Source of the DNA: Chondrosia reniformis
Lineage: Eukaryota > Porifera > Demospongiae > Chondrillida > Chondrillidae
Length of the DNA: 64,000 nucleotides
Reading direction: 5' to 3'
Assembly (NCBI GenBank): GCA_947172415.1
Contig: OX359191.1
Span: forward strand, 4,278,001 to 4,342,000
The notes under the pieces: model-generated
Told to the model about the DNA's origin: nothing
Seen by the model: only the letters and a program-made list of their open reading frames with translations
Databases searched by the model: none
Position numbers and translations under genes: made by a program
Shown here: in pieces, positions 33,766 to 46,470 of the stretch
Layout: each line of letters opens with the position of its first letter
Numbering within the stretch: position 1 is the first letter of the stretch

Positions 33766-36700
33766 TTAAAAGAACTAGTTATATGTGTATGTACTGGTTA
33801 TTTGTACTGGTTATATGTACTAGTTTTATGTACTAGATACTAGTTGTAGGTACTAGTTATATATACTAGTTATATGTAGTAGTTTTAAGTATTAGTTGTA
33901 TGTACTAGTTGTATGTGCTAGTGACTATCTCTATGTCCTAGTTTTATAGAGTGATATGTACTGGCTGTATGCACTAGTTGTGTTTATTAGTTGTATGTTC
34001 TAGTTTCTTCCTGTATGTACTAGTTGTATGTAGTCTAGTTGTATGTACTAGTAAAATGTACTAGTTGTATGTACTAGTAATAATCTGTATTTATAAATTG
34101 TATAAACTAGTTGGATGTACTAGTTACATGTAGTTATATATACTAGTTGTATGTACTAGTTGCGTGTTATTGTTGTTGGTACTAGTTATTATTACTTATT
34201 GTCGTTACTAGTTGTATGTACTAATTGTATGTACTAGTAAGCAGTATTATGTAATAGTTGTATGTAGTAGTTGTGTGTAATTGTTGTATGTTCTAGTTAT
34301 GTTTACTAGTTGGAGGTTGCAGTTGAATGTACTCAATTGTAAGTAGTAGTTGGATGTTCAAATTGTATGTACACGTTATGTGCTAGTTGTATGTTCCAGT
34401 ACCATGTACTAATTGTATGGACTAGTTTTGTACTAGCTGTATGTACTTGTAGTGTGTTTTCATTTTATATGCTGTTTATATGCACTAGTTATATGTGTAT
34501 GTACTGGATATATGTTCTAGAAGTATGTACTAGTTATATGTACTAGTTTAATGTACTACGTGTGTGTAATAGTTGTATGTACTAGTTGTATGTACTAGTT
34601 GTATGTACTAGTTGAATGTACTAGTTACTAGTTGTATGTTCTAGTTGTATATACTAGTTTCTAGTCTAGTTGTATGTACTAGTTTTATGTACTAGTTTAA
34701 TGTACTACGTGTGTGTAATAGTTGTATGTACTAGTTGTATGTACTAGTTGTATGTACTAGTTGTATGTACTAGTTACTAGTTGTATGTTCTAGTTGTATA
34801 TACTAGTTTCTAGTCTAGTTGTATGTACTAGTTGTATGTACTAGTTATATGTCCTATTTGTAGAACTAGTTGTAGATACTAGTTGTATGTACTAGTTGAA
34901 CTAGTCGAGTGTACTAGTTGTATTTACTAGTTGTATGTAGTTGGACTAGTTATATTTCCTAGTTGGAGGTTGCAATTGTATGTACTCAATTGTAAGTAGT
35001 AATTGCATGTTCTAATTGTTTTTACTAATTTTATGTAAAAGTTATATTCTAGTTATATGTTCCAGTTGTATGTAGTAATTGTATGTACTAGTTGTAGGTA
35101 CCAATTGTATGTACAAATTTTATTTATTTGTTATTTGTACTAGTTGTATGTACTAGTTGTATGTACTAGTAGTATGTTCCAGTTTTATGTACTATTCATA
35201 TGTCCTAGTTATATGTGAAGGTACTGGTTATATGTACTAGTTGTACGTTCTAGTTTTTTGTACTAGTTGTATGTACGATTTATATGTACTAGGTATATGT
35301 GTAGGTACTGGCTATATATACTAGTTGTATGCCCTAGTTACTTGGACCAGTTATATGTAGTAGTTGTGTGTAATTGTTGTATATACTAGTTATATTTAGT
35401 AGTTGTAGTTACTAGCTGTATGTACTAGTTCAAGGTCCTATGTACTAGTTCTACGTACTAGTTGTAGTACTAGTTGTATGAACTAGTTGTGTGAACTAGT
35501 TGTATGTACTAGTTGTATTAACTACTAACTAGTTGTATGTACTAGTTGTATGTACCAGTAACAATGTGTATTTACTAGTTGTATGATCTAGGTGTATGTA
35601 CTAGTTGTAGTTATATGTACTAGTTGTATGTACTGATTGTATGTACTAGTTTTATGAACTAGTTGTTTTTACTAATTGTATATACTAGCTGAATGTACTA
35701 GTTGTACGCCCTACTTCTTTGTAATAGTTATGTACTAGTTGTAGGTACTAGTGCTTTTAATAATTATATATACTGGGTGTATGTACAAGATACAAGTTGT
35801 ATGTATTTGTTGTTACTACTAGTTTAATTAAGTAGTTGCATTTATTAGTATAGATAGTAGTTGTATGTACTAGTTGTATGTTCTAGTCGTATTTACTAGT
35901 TACTAGTTCTATGTACTAATTGTATGTACTAGTTATATGTTCTAGTTAAATGAGTATGTACTGGTTATATGTCCTAGTTGTGTGTAAAATTTGGATGCAG
36001 TAGTTTTATGTACACCACCTGTATGTACAAGTTGTAAGTACTCGTTACTAGTTGTATGTTCTAGTTGTATGTACTAGGACTAGTTATATTAACTAGTTGG
36101 AGGTTCTAGTTGTATGTACTAGGACTAGTTATATTAACTAGTTGGAGGTTCTAGTTGTATGTAATAGGACTAGTTATATTAACTAATTGGGGGTTCTAGT
36201 TGTATATACTCAATTGAAAGTTGTAGTTGCATGTTCTAGTTTTATGTATTAATTATATATACTAGTTATGCGCTAGTTGTATGTTCCAGTTGTATGTACT
36301 AATTGTATTGACTAGTTATATACTAGTTATAGGTAATAGTTGTATGTATTTGTTTTATGAACTAGTTGTATGTACTAGTTGTTTGTACAAGAAGTATGGT
36401 CTAGTTTTATGTACTGTATATATGTACTAGTTTAATATACTAGGTGTGTGTACTAGTTGTACGTACTAGTTGAATGTACAACTTGTATGTCCTAGTAGCT
36501 AGTTGTATGCATAGGTAGTAGTTGTATATACTAGTTATATGGACTACTTTCTATTTGCATGTACTTGTTGTATGTAGTAGTTATATGAACTAGTTGTATG
36601 TATTAGGTGTATGTTCTAGTGGTATGTACTAGTAACTATCTGTATGTCCTAGTTTTATAGATTTATATGTATTCGTTGTTTGTACTAGATGTGTTCACTA

Positions 36701-36900
36701 GTTGTATGTACTAGTTTCTTGTTGTATTTACTAGCTTTATGTAGTCTATGTGTATGTACTAGTAATATGTACTAGTTATATGTTTATGAACTGGCTTATA
36801 TGTACAAGTTGTATGTACTAGTTATATGTACTAATTAAGGTACATGTTGTATGTACTAGTTTTATGTACTAGTTGTATTTACTAATTGTATGTACTAGTT
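33766..36900. repeat. 13-bp satellite, segment 8 (includes an unfilled CR1 site)
   Basis: Satellite up to the RT element at 36901. It includes a 149-bp tandem duplication (from 34542 and from 34691), three near-identical 45-bp units around 36066-36200 (GGACTAGTTATATTAACTAG), and at 34940-34975 the sequence TATTTCCTAGTTGGAGGTTG, which is the empty version of the site filled at 23219. Confidence 0.94.
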
Positions 36901-39890
36901 ATTGCACTGCCAAGCTTTGTGAAGATGTCCAGTAGTGACTTCAAGTGGGGAGCAGTTGAGGATACAGCGGCTTTTGTTGCCAACATTGATGAAGCCTATA
37001 AAGAAGTTGTGCACTGGAGACAGAACCTGTTTATGCTACCAAGTGGCAGGGAGGGACAGGCATTTATATGCGAATTGGCAAAGATGTTTCGATTTTATGG
37101 TGAAAGCTCTCCCCTTGAGAGGATTGCGCTGAAGTGTGCCATGATCCTACCCAGCCTTATCCTACAGAAGCCTCACCCCAGATCAAGATCAGCTGATCAC
37201 GTGAAGGCCATTCATCGTAGGCTGCAGAAATGGAAGAACGGAGAGATAATAGATCTCCTTCGAGAGGGGTGCACCATCCAGCAACGACTACCACAGAGAA
37301 AGCAAGCAGATGATGAAAAGCTTGAAAAGGTTTTCACCAGACTAATGTTCCGTGGCAAAGTGAGAGATGCAGTCCGACTGCTGAATAAACAGGCTAATGG
37401 TGCGGGTGTTTTGTCCCTGGATGACCAAGTAAATGAAGGAGGATGTGTACGATCAGTGAGAGACATTCTGCGTGAAAAACATCCCAATGGGGAGCCAGCT
37501 CACCAAAGTGTAATAAGAGCACATGAAGACATGGACTACACTGAGGTCCACCCAGTGATTTTTGACTCCATTGATGCTTTGTCCATAAAGCAGGCTGTGC
37601 TTCGTGTCAATGGTGCTGCTGGTCCTTCTGGTGCAGATGCCCAGGCTTGGAAGCGGTTTGCTACTTCCTTTGGTGTGGCTTCTGATGACCTATGCAGTGC
37701 ACTGGCTTGTGTGGCAAGAAAGATTGCAACCTTAAATGTTGACCCGAATGGACTAGCAGCCTATACAGCTTGCCGCCTTATTGCCTTGAATAAGAATCCT
37801 GGCGTTCGGCCAATTGGAGTTGGTGAAGCAGCACGCAGAATAATTGGGAAGGCCATACTCAAGGTGATAAAGCCAGATGTCTTGAGGGTCACAGGAAATC
37901 TACAGCTATGCGCAGGTCAAGAAGCGGGTGCTGAAGCCGCTGTCCATGCCATTCGTACCCTCTTTCAAGATGAATCAACTGATGCAGCCTTACTTGTTGA
38001 TGCAAGCAATGCGTTTAACTGTCTGAACCGACAAGTCACTCTGAGAAACTTCCAAAGTATCTGCCCTACCTTGGCAATAGTTGCAACCTACCTATATCAG
38101 GAAGAGTCCAAGTTGCTCATCAATGGTGAGATACTTCTCTCACAAGAGGGTGTTACACAGGGGGACCCTTTGGCTATGGCCATCTATGCCATTGGGATCA
38201 TGCCCCTGATATGGAGATTGCAGGTGGACTGTGATGAACAACACCAGATATGGTTTGCTGATGATGCTTCCACAACTGGATCCCTGAATAGTCTTCGATC
38301 AAGGTGGGATAAAACAATTGAATCGGGACCATCGTATGGTTACTATGCCAATCCCTCAAAGACTGTGATTATTGTGAAGAAGGAGAAATTGGAAGAAGCA
38401 CGGGCCCTGTTTAGGAACAGTGGAGTAAAGGCGACAACTGATGCGAACAGATATCTTGGGTCAGCTTTGGGATCTGAGGCTTCAGTTCAGGACATGCTAA
38501 GAAGGGAGGTGAGGAAGTGGTCAGGAACCATAAAGAAGCTATCAGATATGGCCAACATTCAGCCCCATGCTGCGTATGCAGCGTTTGTTCATGGGATCCG
38601 CAATCAATGGTCCTATCTAGTGAGAACAACACCTGACCTGGCAGATTTGCTGCATCCCCTTGAGGAAACAATTGTGGGAGATTTCCTGCCAGCATTAATA
38701 GGAAGAGAAGTCACAGATGAAGTCAGAGAGCTATTGGCCCTACCTGCAAGATTGGGAGGACTTGACATCTCCATTCCCACTCGTAAATCAAGGGATGAGT
38801 ATGATGCCTCAACAACTGTTACTCAACCCTTGGTGGCAGCCATCATCAACAAAGAGTTGAATTATGATGCACGGGTTGAAGCTGAGCAGAAAGAAGCTAA
38901 GAACAAACTAAGACAGCAAAGAAAAGTGAAACGTGAGCAAGAAGTTGCGGATGTTAGATTGAAGATACCCCAGGAGATGAAGCGAAACGTGGACATGGCA
39001 CAGGAGAAGGGAGCATCAGCATGGCTAACAGCAATTCCAAGGGCAGACTATGACTTTTCTCTGCACAAAGGCGATTTCAGGGATGCACTGTGCATTTGAT
39101 ACCAATGGACACCCCCTAGATTGCCCTCACAATGTGCTTGCGGGCAGGGCTTTAGTGTCTCACACGCCATGGACTGTCCAAGGGGAGGATTCCCAAGTAA
39201 GCGCCACAACCTCATTCGTGACATAACAGCCAATCTTATGACAGAAGTGTGTGAGGGAGTTGCTATTGAACCGCCATTACAACCCCTGAGTGGCGAGAGG
39301 TTCTCCTACGCAAGTGCAATCACTGAGGACAATGCGAGATCAGACATCTGTGCCCAGGGCTTCTGGGGCAACGATAGTCAAAGGGCATTTTTTGATTTAA
39401 GGATCTGTAATCCAACTGCCCAAAGCTATCGCAAATCCTCCCTGGAAGCAGTATACCGATTGCAAGAGCGGGGAAAGCGTAGGCAATATGAAGAATGCAT
39501 CAGAGAGGTAGAGATGAGCTCCTTCACTCCCCTTGTCTTCTCGATCTTGGGAGGGATGAGCAAGTCTACAGCAGTGGCATACAAGCATCTGGCTGACCTG
39601 ATCTCAGCGAAGCGAGGCGAACCATATGGTCAGGTGATTTCATGGATTCGCATCAAGATCAACTTTGCCCTCCTCAAATCCTCGATCAATGCAATCAGAG
39701 GATACAGATCTCGTCAAGGGAGACCCGTCAGATTTGACTCATTTACACTTGCCAATAATGACTGCAGGTCATGTGTCCTGCCTTCAATCTAACTATTGTA
39801 ACTATGTTTGCATGGCTTTTATTGACTATACATAAAAACTTTTTTTTTCTTATATGCATTGTTACGAAGTGTGTAGTTTATGACTATATC
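36901..39890 (+). mobile_element. RLE-type RT retrotransposon, second family, near-complete copy
   Basis: Starts abruptly after satellite at about 36901 and ends in about 100 bp of T-rich 3' sequence at about 39890. It has one open frame of 956 codons interrupted by a single TGA. Domain order: N-terminal helical region, RT, Cys/His motif and predicted restriction-like nuclease. It has no APE endonuclease, integrase or LTRs. Proteins of this kind are abundant in cnidarian, sponge and oomycete genomes, but I cannot assign the clade by name. A related 5'-truncated copy lies on the opposite strand at 9421-11727. Confidence 0.82.
36925..39792 (+). pseudogene. RT plus nuclease polyprotein with one in-frame stop
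   Basis: Start chosen at ATG 36925 (MSSSDFKWGAVED), since everything upstream in the frame is translated satellite. RT landmarks: LNKNPGVRPIGVGEAARRI; motif A LLVDASNAFNCLNR (Asp near 358); motif B GVTQGDPLAMAIYAIG; motif C IWFADDASTTG (Asp pair near 446); YLGSALG. Then come a basic helical linker (residues near 650-690), a Cys/His segment from 737 (CACGQGFSVSHAMDC, then GGFPSKRHN), and ARSDICAQGFW with FFDLRICNP (Asp near 807 and 824). The last pair looks like a PD-(D/E)XK-type nuclease core; this is an inference from pattern. The only lesion seen is TGA at 39097-39099 (Arg expected; the - strand copy has CGC), after which the frame continues to TAA at 39790-39792. Confidence 0.82.
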
Positions 39891-40832
39891 TTTACTAATT
39901 GTATGTACTAGTTGAATGTACTAGTTGTATGTACAAATTTTATGTAATTATTATGTACTAGTTGTAGGTACTAGTTGTATGCACTAGTTATCTATTCTAG
40001 CCGTATGTACTAGATGCTAGTTGCATGTACTAGTTGTACGTACTACTTTTATTAAGTAGTTGTATATATTAGTTGTGTGTAGTAGTTGTATGTACTAGTT
40101 GTATGTACTAGATACTAATTGTATGTACTAATTGTATGTACTAGTTGTATGTACTAGTTGTATGTACTAGTTGTATGTACTAGCTTTATGAAGTAGTTGT
40201 ATGTAGTTGCTGTATGTTGTAGTTGAATGTACTAGTTGTATATACTAGTTGTATGTACTAGATACTAATTGTATGTACTAGTTGTATGTACTAGATACTA
40301 ATTGTATGTACTAGTTGTATGTACTACCTTTATGAAGTAGTTGTATGTTGTAGTTGTATGTAGCTAAATGTACTAGTTGTATCTATTAGTTATATGTACT
40401 AGTAACTAGTTGCATGTACTAGTGGTATATACTACTTGTATGTACTAGAAACTAGATCTAAGTTCTAGTTGTATGTTCTAGTTGTATGTACTAGTTATAT
40501 GTTCTAGTTATATGAGTATGTACTGGTTATATGTCCTAGTTGTGTGTAAAATTTGGATGTAGTAGTTTTATGTACACTAGCTGTATGTACAAGTTGTAAG
40601 TACTCGTTACTAATTGTATGAACTTGTTGTATGTACTAGTTTTATGAAGTAATTGTATGTACTAGTTGTATGTTCTAGTGGAATATACTAGTTACCAGTT
40701 CTATGTACTAATTGTATATACTAGTTACATGTTCTAGTTAATTGAGTATGTACTGGTTATATGTACTAGTTGTATGTACTAGTTGTATATACCAGTTGTT
40801 TGGACTAGTTGTATGTTCTAGTTATATGTGTC
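39891..40832. repeat. 13-bp satellite, segment 9
   Basis: Includes several near-perfect runs of the consensus (for example 40138-40185) and the module AACTAGATCTA (near 40450). No gene. Confidence 0.94.
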
Positions 40833-42507
40833 TAATACAGGTTCAGACGGAATTATTATAACACTTAATTTATACATCTATACATGGCTTTTGCAAATGG
40901 TGGCCTTCATGAAGCTGAAGCTTTTCTATCATGTTCAGGTCATTTAAGCGTCCAGAATCGTTTGGATTACCACTAGATAGTCATATTGTAGCCCAATGAA
41001 GTGGTCAAGTACTTTCAGTTAGAAGCGCAATGAAAGAGATAAGTGAGGTTGGCCATAATCCATGAATCCTGTTTTGATTTAAGTAAATACTCTAATACTG
41101 CGTGTATTATGGCACAGTGCAGTCGTACATGCAGTTGTACTAAGTTGTGATTGTTATTTTAAACCAATACAGAATTTGCGTTATTTGGACTTCCTAAGAC
41201 CTATGTCAGTCTAGACTTTCTAATGACAAAGGCGTTCTAAGTCTGTTTAAAGTTGTTCGAGTGTAGCTTAGCAGAGGTGTTCTAAGTCTGTCTAAAGTTG
41301 TTCGAGTGTAGCTTAGCAGTGGCGTTCTAAGTCTGTGTAAAGTTGTTCGAGTGTAGCTTAGCAGAGGGGTTCTAAGTCTGTCTAAAGTTGTTCGAGTGTA
41401 GCTTAGCAGAAGGGTTCTATATTTGTCTAAAGTTGTTCGAGTGTAACTTGACAGAGGCCTTCTAAGTGTGTCTAAAGTTGTTCGAGTGTAGCTTAGCACA
41501 GGGGTTCTACATCTGTCTAAAGTTGTTCGAGTGTAGGTTAGCAGAGGCGTTTTAAGTCTGTCTAAAGTCGTTCGAGTGTAGCTTAGCAGAGGGGTTATAC
41601 ATTTGTCTAAAGTTGTTCGAGTGTAGATACACTTACATTACAATGTTACATTTACTCAGTAGCGTGAATGAATAATTAGAAGGCCTATGGCTACGTATCT
41701 TAGTGTTTTAGCTTATCCCTAGCGTGTATGACATAATGTACCATTGCATGTGTTTCTATGTAGTATTCTTGCAGTGCTTAGTTGATGTAGACATTCTTTA
41801 AATCTATAATTATGGTTGGCATTAGCATGAAAGCGTTTGTGTGTGCAAGACTTCACTAATTTGTTGGTAATGAGGATATGCATTAAAGACTATCTAACAA
41901 AGTCTTGGCATCCCTCTTTGCTTGCTGGTTAGTGTTGAACGTCAACTCATGTTAAATGAGACAAACAAATATATAAAAAATAATAAATCGATATGGAGTT
42001 TATGTGGCGCACGAAATGAGCCTTTGGCAGTACCTACTATCAATTTGGTAATAACCTTCGCCTTTACAGTAGACTGCAAAGATGAATGTTCAGTTTCAAG
42101 CTATATGAACGTCACGTAATTCTCACTGTATGACTTTAAGTTTAAAATATTTTCTTAAACGTTAAATCTCTAAGGTTGAATAACTGATCAGTAAGGTCAA
42201 AATCATATCCCCTTTCGATCCACACTTACAAAGAACTTCCTCTAAGTTAAATACTTTAGTTGCAATACAGCTAAGCAGTAAGCATTATTTCCTCTCGTTT
42301 TGTTTAGTATAAACACTCTTTGTTTATTATATACACCCTACTGTTTTGTATAAACATTCTATTAATTAATCACCTTTATAATATATTGTTTTCATAACGC
42401 GATTTATGTATGGCTTTATGTTACGGATATGTATTCATATATATTAATATATATATAATACAGGTTAATACGCAACTATTATAACACTTATTTTATGCGT
42501 CGATGTA
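40833..42507. mobile_element. unclassified 1.7-kb insert with terminal direct repeats
   Basis: Non-satellite DNA whose first about 41 bp (40833-40873, TAATACAGGTT then ATTATAACACTTA) recur in the same orientation at its right end (42466-42506), about 36 of 41 matching by eye. It contains a 45-bp minisatellite (41229-41626) and otherwise AT-rich DNA. There is no transposase, RT or integrase. Direct rather than inverted ends argue against an ordinary MITE. Candidates are a miniature LTR-type element, a tyrosine-recombinase element remnant, or a fragment between two copies of a short repeat. Confidence 0.55.
41229..41626. repeat. 45-bp minisatellite, about nine copies
   Basis: Units contain GTTCTAAGTCTGTCTAAAG followed by TTGTTCGAGTGTAGCTTAGC, period 45 bp. 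Because 45 is a multiple of three, the - strand shows an open frame (41499-41206) of 15-residue repeats (LSYTRTTLDRLRTPL). No start context or homology supports it as a gene. Confidence 0.9.
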
Positions 42508-44713
42508 CAAATTTAATGTTCTAGTTGTGAGCACTAGTTGTATGTACTAGTTACTGGTTGTATGGACCAGCTCCATGTAGTCTAGTTGTGTGTGCTATAA
42601 ATATATATGAGTTATATGTATATGTACTGGTTATATGTACAAGTTGTATGTACTTGTTTTATGTACTAGTACTAGTTGTATGTACTAATTTTATGCACTA
42701 GTTATATCAACTATTTGTGTGTACTAGTTGAATGTACTAGTGTATGTACTAATTTAAAATGTAATAGTTGTGTACTAGTTGTAGGTACTTGTTGTATGTA
42801 CCAGTTTTATGAAGTAGTTGTATGTATAGTTGTATGTTCTAGTGGTATTTACTAGTTACTTGTTCTATGTACTAATTGTATGTACTAGTTATATGTTCTA
42901 GTTAAATGAGTATGTACGGGTTATATGTACTAGTTAAATGAGTATGTACTGGTTATATGTACTAGTTTTTGTACTAGTTGTATGTAGTTTAATGCTCTAG
43001 TTGTATGAACTAATTGTGTGTAATTGTTGTTTGTACTGGTTATCTTTACTTGTTGTAGTTGGTAGTTGTATGTACTAGGTTTTTGTACTAGTTGTATGTA
43101 CTAGTTATGTGTACAAGTAGTATGTACTAGTTGTATGTATTAGTTATGTGTACAAGTAGTATGTACTAGTTGTATGTACTAGTTGTTTGTACTACTAACA
43201 ATCTGCATTTATTAGTTTTATGTACTACTTGTATGTACTAGCTGTGTGTAAATGTTGTATGTACTAGTTAGATTTTCTAGTTGAAGTTACTAGTTGTATG
43301 TACTAGTAACTAGTTTTATGTACTAGTAACTAGTTGTATGTACTAGTAACTAGTTGTATGAACTACATGTATGTAGTTTTGTGCTCTAGTTGTATGTACT
43401 AATTGTGTGTAATTGTTGTATGTTACTGGTTATATTTACTTGTTGCAGTTTCTAGTTGTATATACTAGGTGTTTGTACTAGTTGTATGTACTAGTTTTAT
43501 GTACTAGAAACTAGTTGTATGTACTAGTTATATGTACAAGTAGTATGTACTAGTTGTATGTACTAGTTGTATGTACTAGTAACAATCTGCATTTACTAGT
43601 TTTATGTACTAGTTGTATGTACGGCTTGTATGTAATTTTATTTATTGTACAAGTAGTATGTACTAGTTTTATGTACTAGTTGTATGTACTAGTTTTATGT
43701 ACTAGATACTAGTTGTATGAACTAGTTGTATGTACTAGTTATATTTACTAGCTGTAGTCACTAGTTGTATGTACTAGTTGTATGTACTAGTTGTATGTAA
43801 TAGTAACTATTTGTATGTACCTGTTGTATGTACCTGTTATATGTACCAGTTGTTTGTACTAGTTGTAAGGACTACTTGCATGTACTAGTAACTTATCTGT
43901 ATGTCCTAGTTTTATGTACTAGTTGTATGAACTAGTTGTGTGTAGTTAATTGTACTAGTGGTATGTACTAGTTGTGTGATTGTTGTATGGACTAGTTATA
44001 TTTACTAGTTGTAGTTACTAGTTATATGTACTAGTTTCATGTAGTAGTTGTTTATACTAGTAATTAGATATATGTACTAGTTGTATGTACTAGTTGTATG
44101 TACAAGTTTTATGTACTAGATACTAGTAGAATATACTATTTGTTTGTACTAGTTATATGTTCTAGTTGTACGAACTACATGTGTGTAATTGTTGAATGCA
44201 CTAGTTGTATTTACTAGTTGTAGTTATTAGTTGTATGTACAATTTCTATATACTAGTTGAATGTACTAGTTGTATGTACTAGTTATATTTACAAATTTAA
44301 TGTACTAGTTGTGTGCACTAGTTTTATGTACTAGGTGTTTGAATTAGTTGTATGTACTAGTTACTAGTTGTATGTCAAAGTTACTAGTTGTATGTACTAG
44401 TTACTGGTTGTATGTTCTAGTTACTAGTTGTATGTAATAGTTACTAGTTGTATGTACTAGTTACTGGTTGTATGTATTAGCTCTTGGTAGTCTAGTTGCA
44501 TGTACTAGTTATATGTACTGATTATATGTGTATGCACTGGTTATATGTGCTAGTTGTAGACCTAGTTGTATGTACTAGTTGTATTAATTACTTTAGTACT
44601 AGTTGTATGTTCCAATTGTATGTACTAATTCTATGTAATTGTTGTGTACTAGTTGAACGTACTAGTTTTATATACTAGTTGTATGTTCAAGTTATATGTA
44701 CTGGTAATATGTA
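42507..44713. repeat. 13-bp satellite, segment 10
   Basis: Satellite up to the TA target (44712-44713) of the DNA transposon. It contains local repeats of CTAGTAACTAGTTGTATGTA (43305-43360) and of TAGTTACTGG and TAGTTACTAG units (44350-44470). The 60-codon frame at 44496-44678 is repeat-derived. Confidence 0.94.
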
Positions 44714-44991
44714 TAGTGCAAATCATCATAAAGTTCCCAAATATTTCGATAAAAACACTCACGCAATGTCCGTAACGCTGGCTTTCTTATATACCAAAAT
44801 ATAGAGAATTTCATGGGCTCATCAATGCTCGTTTCAGATTTTTAATATTGAATTCAGAAACTGAGATACGATCAAATATACGAACAAAATATGTTTGACC
44901 AATCAAATTAGTTCATTTGGTCACGTTTGCATACTTAATGAGACCACAAGCTAGGTAACACGCACATTCATCGCAAGTTTCTATGGTCATA

Positions 44992-45047
44992 TGCTGTAAG
45001 ATTGAATTTCCAGGTGTCCATACACCTGGAAATTCAATCTTACAGCA
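44992..45047. repeat. 26-bp perfect hairpin with 4-nt loop
   Basis: Arms 44992-45017 and 45022-45047 are perfectly complementary (left arm TGCTGTAAGATTGAATTTCC and six further bases), loop CCAT. It lies between the left TIR and the first transposase exon. It could be a nested foldback MITE or a rearranged end. Confidence 0.9.
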
Positions 45048-45125
45048 AAAAAATTCCAATTCTGGTTTAATGATTATTTAACGACACTACAGCTACCCAG
45101 TTCTTTTCAAAATACAATTTCAGAA

Positions 45126-46470
45126 ATGATGGCATTAAGATACATGAAGAGGTTAGGATTCACAAATAGGCAATACAAGCAGGGCTACACTGATGGGCAT
45201 GACCGTGATGATGTATTACAATATAGGATGCTATATTTAAATAAAATTAGGGTTTTGGAAGCTTCCCACTTGCCTCCGCCCACATGTCAAGATGCTATAC
45301 CTTCCTGGAATAATGGCGATACTTCCAAGTCCAAGCATGTAGTCTTCATATATCATGACGAGTCCACATTTAATGCAAATGAGGCCCATTCCAGAGTATG
45401 GGTGGATCCCAGTGGCAGTGGAGCAGTTTGTCCTAAAGGAAAAGGGCAAGGAATTATGGTGAGCGATTTTATTGAGGAATTTTCAGGCTATCTCCGATTA
45501 ACAGATGAAGAACATTCAGCAGCTAGACGACTATATGCCTTTTATCCTAAAGAGGCTAGGGAAATAATTGAACATCAACGGGATTGCTACTGGGACAATG
45601 ACAAGTTCATGGCCAACATTAGGAAAGCAGTTAGGGTAGCAGAATTCAAATATCCGAGGGACAAGTACAATCTGGTGTGGATTTTTGATCACAGCAGTGT
45701 CACCAAGCCTATGAAAAGAATGCATTAGTAGCTGCCAGGATGAACGTAAAACCAGGAGGGAGTCAGCCAAAAATGCGTGATGGTAGACTGCCCAATGGAG
45801 CCCCTCAAAAAATGACACTACAGGATGGAACTCCCAAAGGCTTAGATCTAGTTCTGAGAGAAAGAGGAGTGGATACACTGGGAATGACAAAAAAAGATAT
45901 GGTAAAGAGAATGGAGCAGTTTGAAGATTTTAGAAATGAAATCAGTAGCGTAGAAGCATACCTAAAGGCAAAAAATCACAGATGTTTATTCTGTCCTAAG
46001 GTGAGTATTGCATGCATAACTCCATTCAATGTCTAGGTATATGCTCAATATATCCAATATGTTAACTTCCTCACCTCTTTGCTTGCAGTTCCATCCTGAA
46101 TTAAACCCCATTGAGAGGTGTTGGGCAAAAGCAAAGCAGTATGCAAGAGCTAACTGTAATTACACATTAGCAGGATTGAGGGTTACTGTCCCAAATGCCC
46201 TGGATGCGGTTAATACAGACTTAATCAGGCAGTTCTTCAGGAAGGTGCGTGACTATCATCGAGCATACCTAGAAGGGATGAAATCTGGCTCAGAAGCAGA
46301 TTCAAAGGTAATAACATCACAAATTACAGCATAAAATATGCGTGCACATTAATTCATGTATATAGTGTCATAATGTACCCATTGATCAATTTAATATATA
46401 TTAATTCAAATCTACATTTATATAGGTCAAGGTCTACAAATCACATCGAAGACCTCCCCTTCCAAGCTAA
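45126..46470 (+). pseudogene. DDE transposase, spliced, one frameshift
   Basis: The transposase would cut and join element ends. Exon 1 (from about 45124, after acceptor TTTCAG) encodes MMALRYMKRLGF, then KQGYTDGHDRDDVLQYR. The first catalytic Asp is in FIYHDESTFNAN (residue 78) and the second in LVWIFDHSS (residue 188). One base has been lost near 45697 (HSS then CHQAYEKNA in the next frame). The frame continues through MNVKPGGSQPKMRDG to CLFCPK. Intron 46001-46088 (GTGAGT...GCAG, phase 0) joins FCPK to FHPELNPIERCWAKAKQYA, with the catalytic Glu at 46113-46115. A second intron, 46308-46425 (phase 0), would join DSK to VKVYKSHRRPPLPS and stop at 46468-46470. That ending is typical of this family; without splicing the frame stops at 46332-46334. 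The usual N-terminal helix-turn-helix part is not found upstream. Confidence 0.8.

Noticed and set aside
41206..41499. 97-codon repetitive protein on the - strand
   Set aside because: A by-product of a 45-bp minisatellite whose period is a multiple of three; no start context or conservation evidence.
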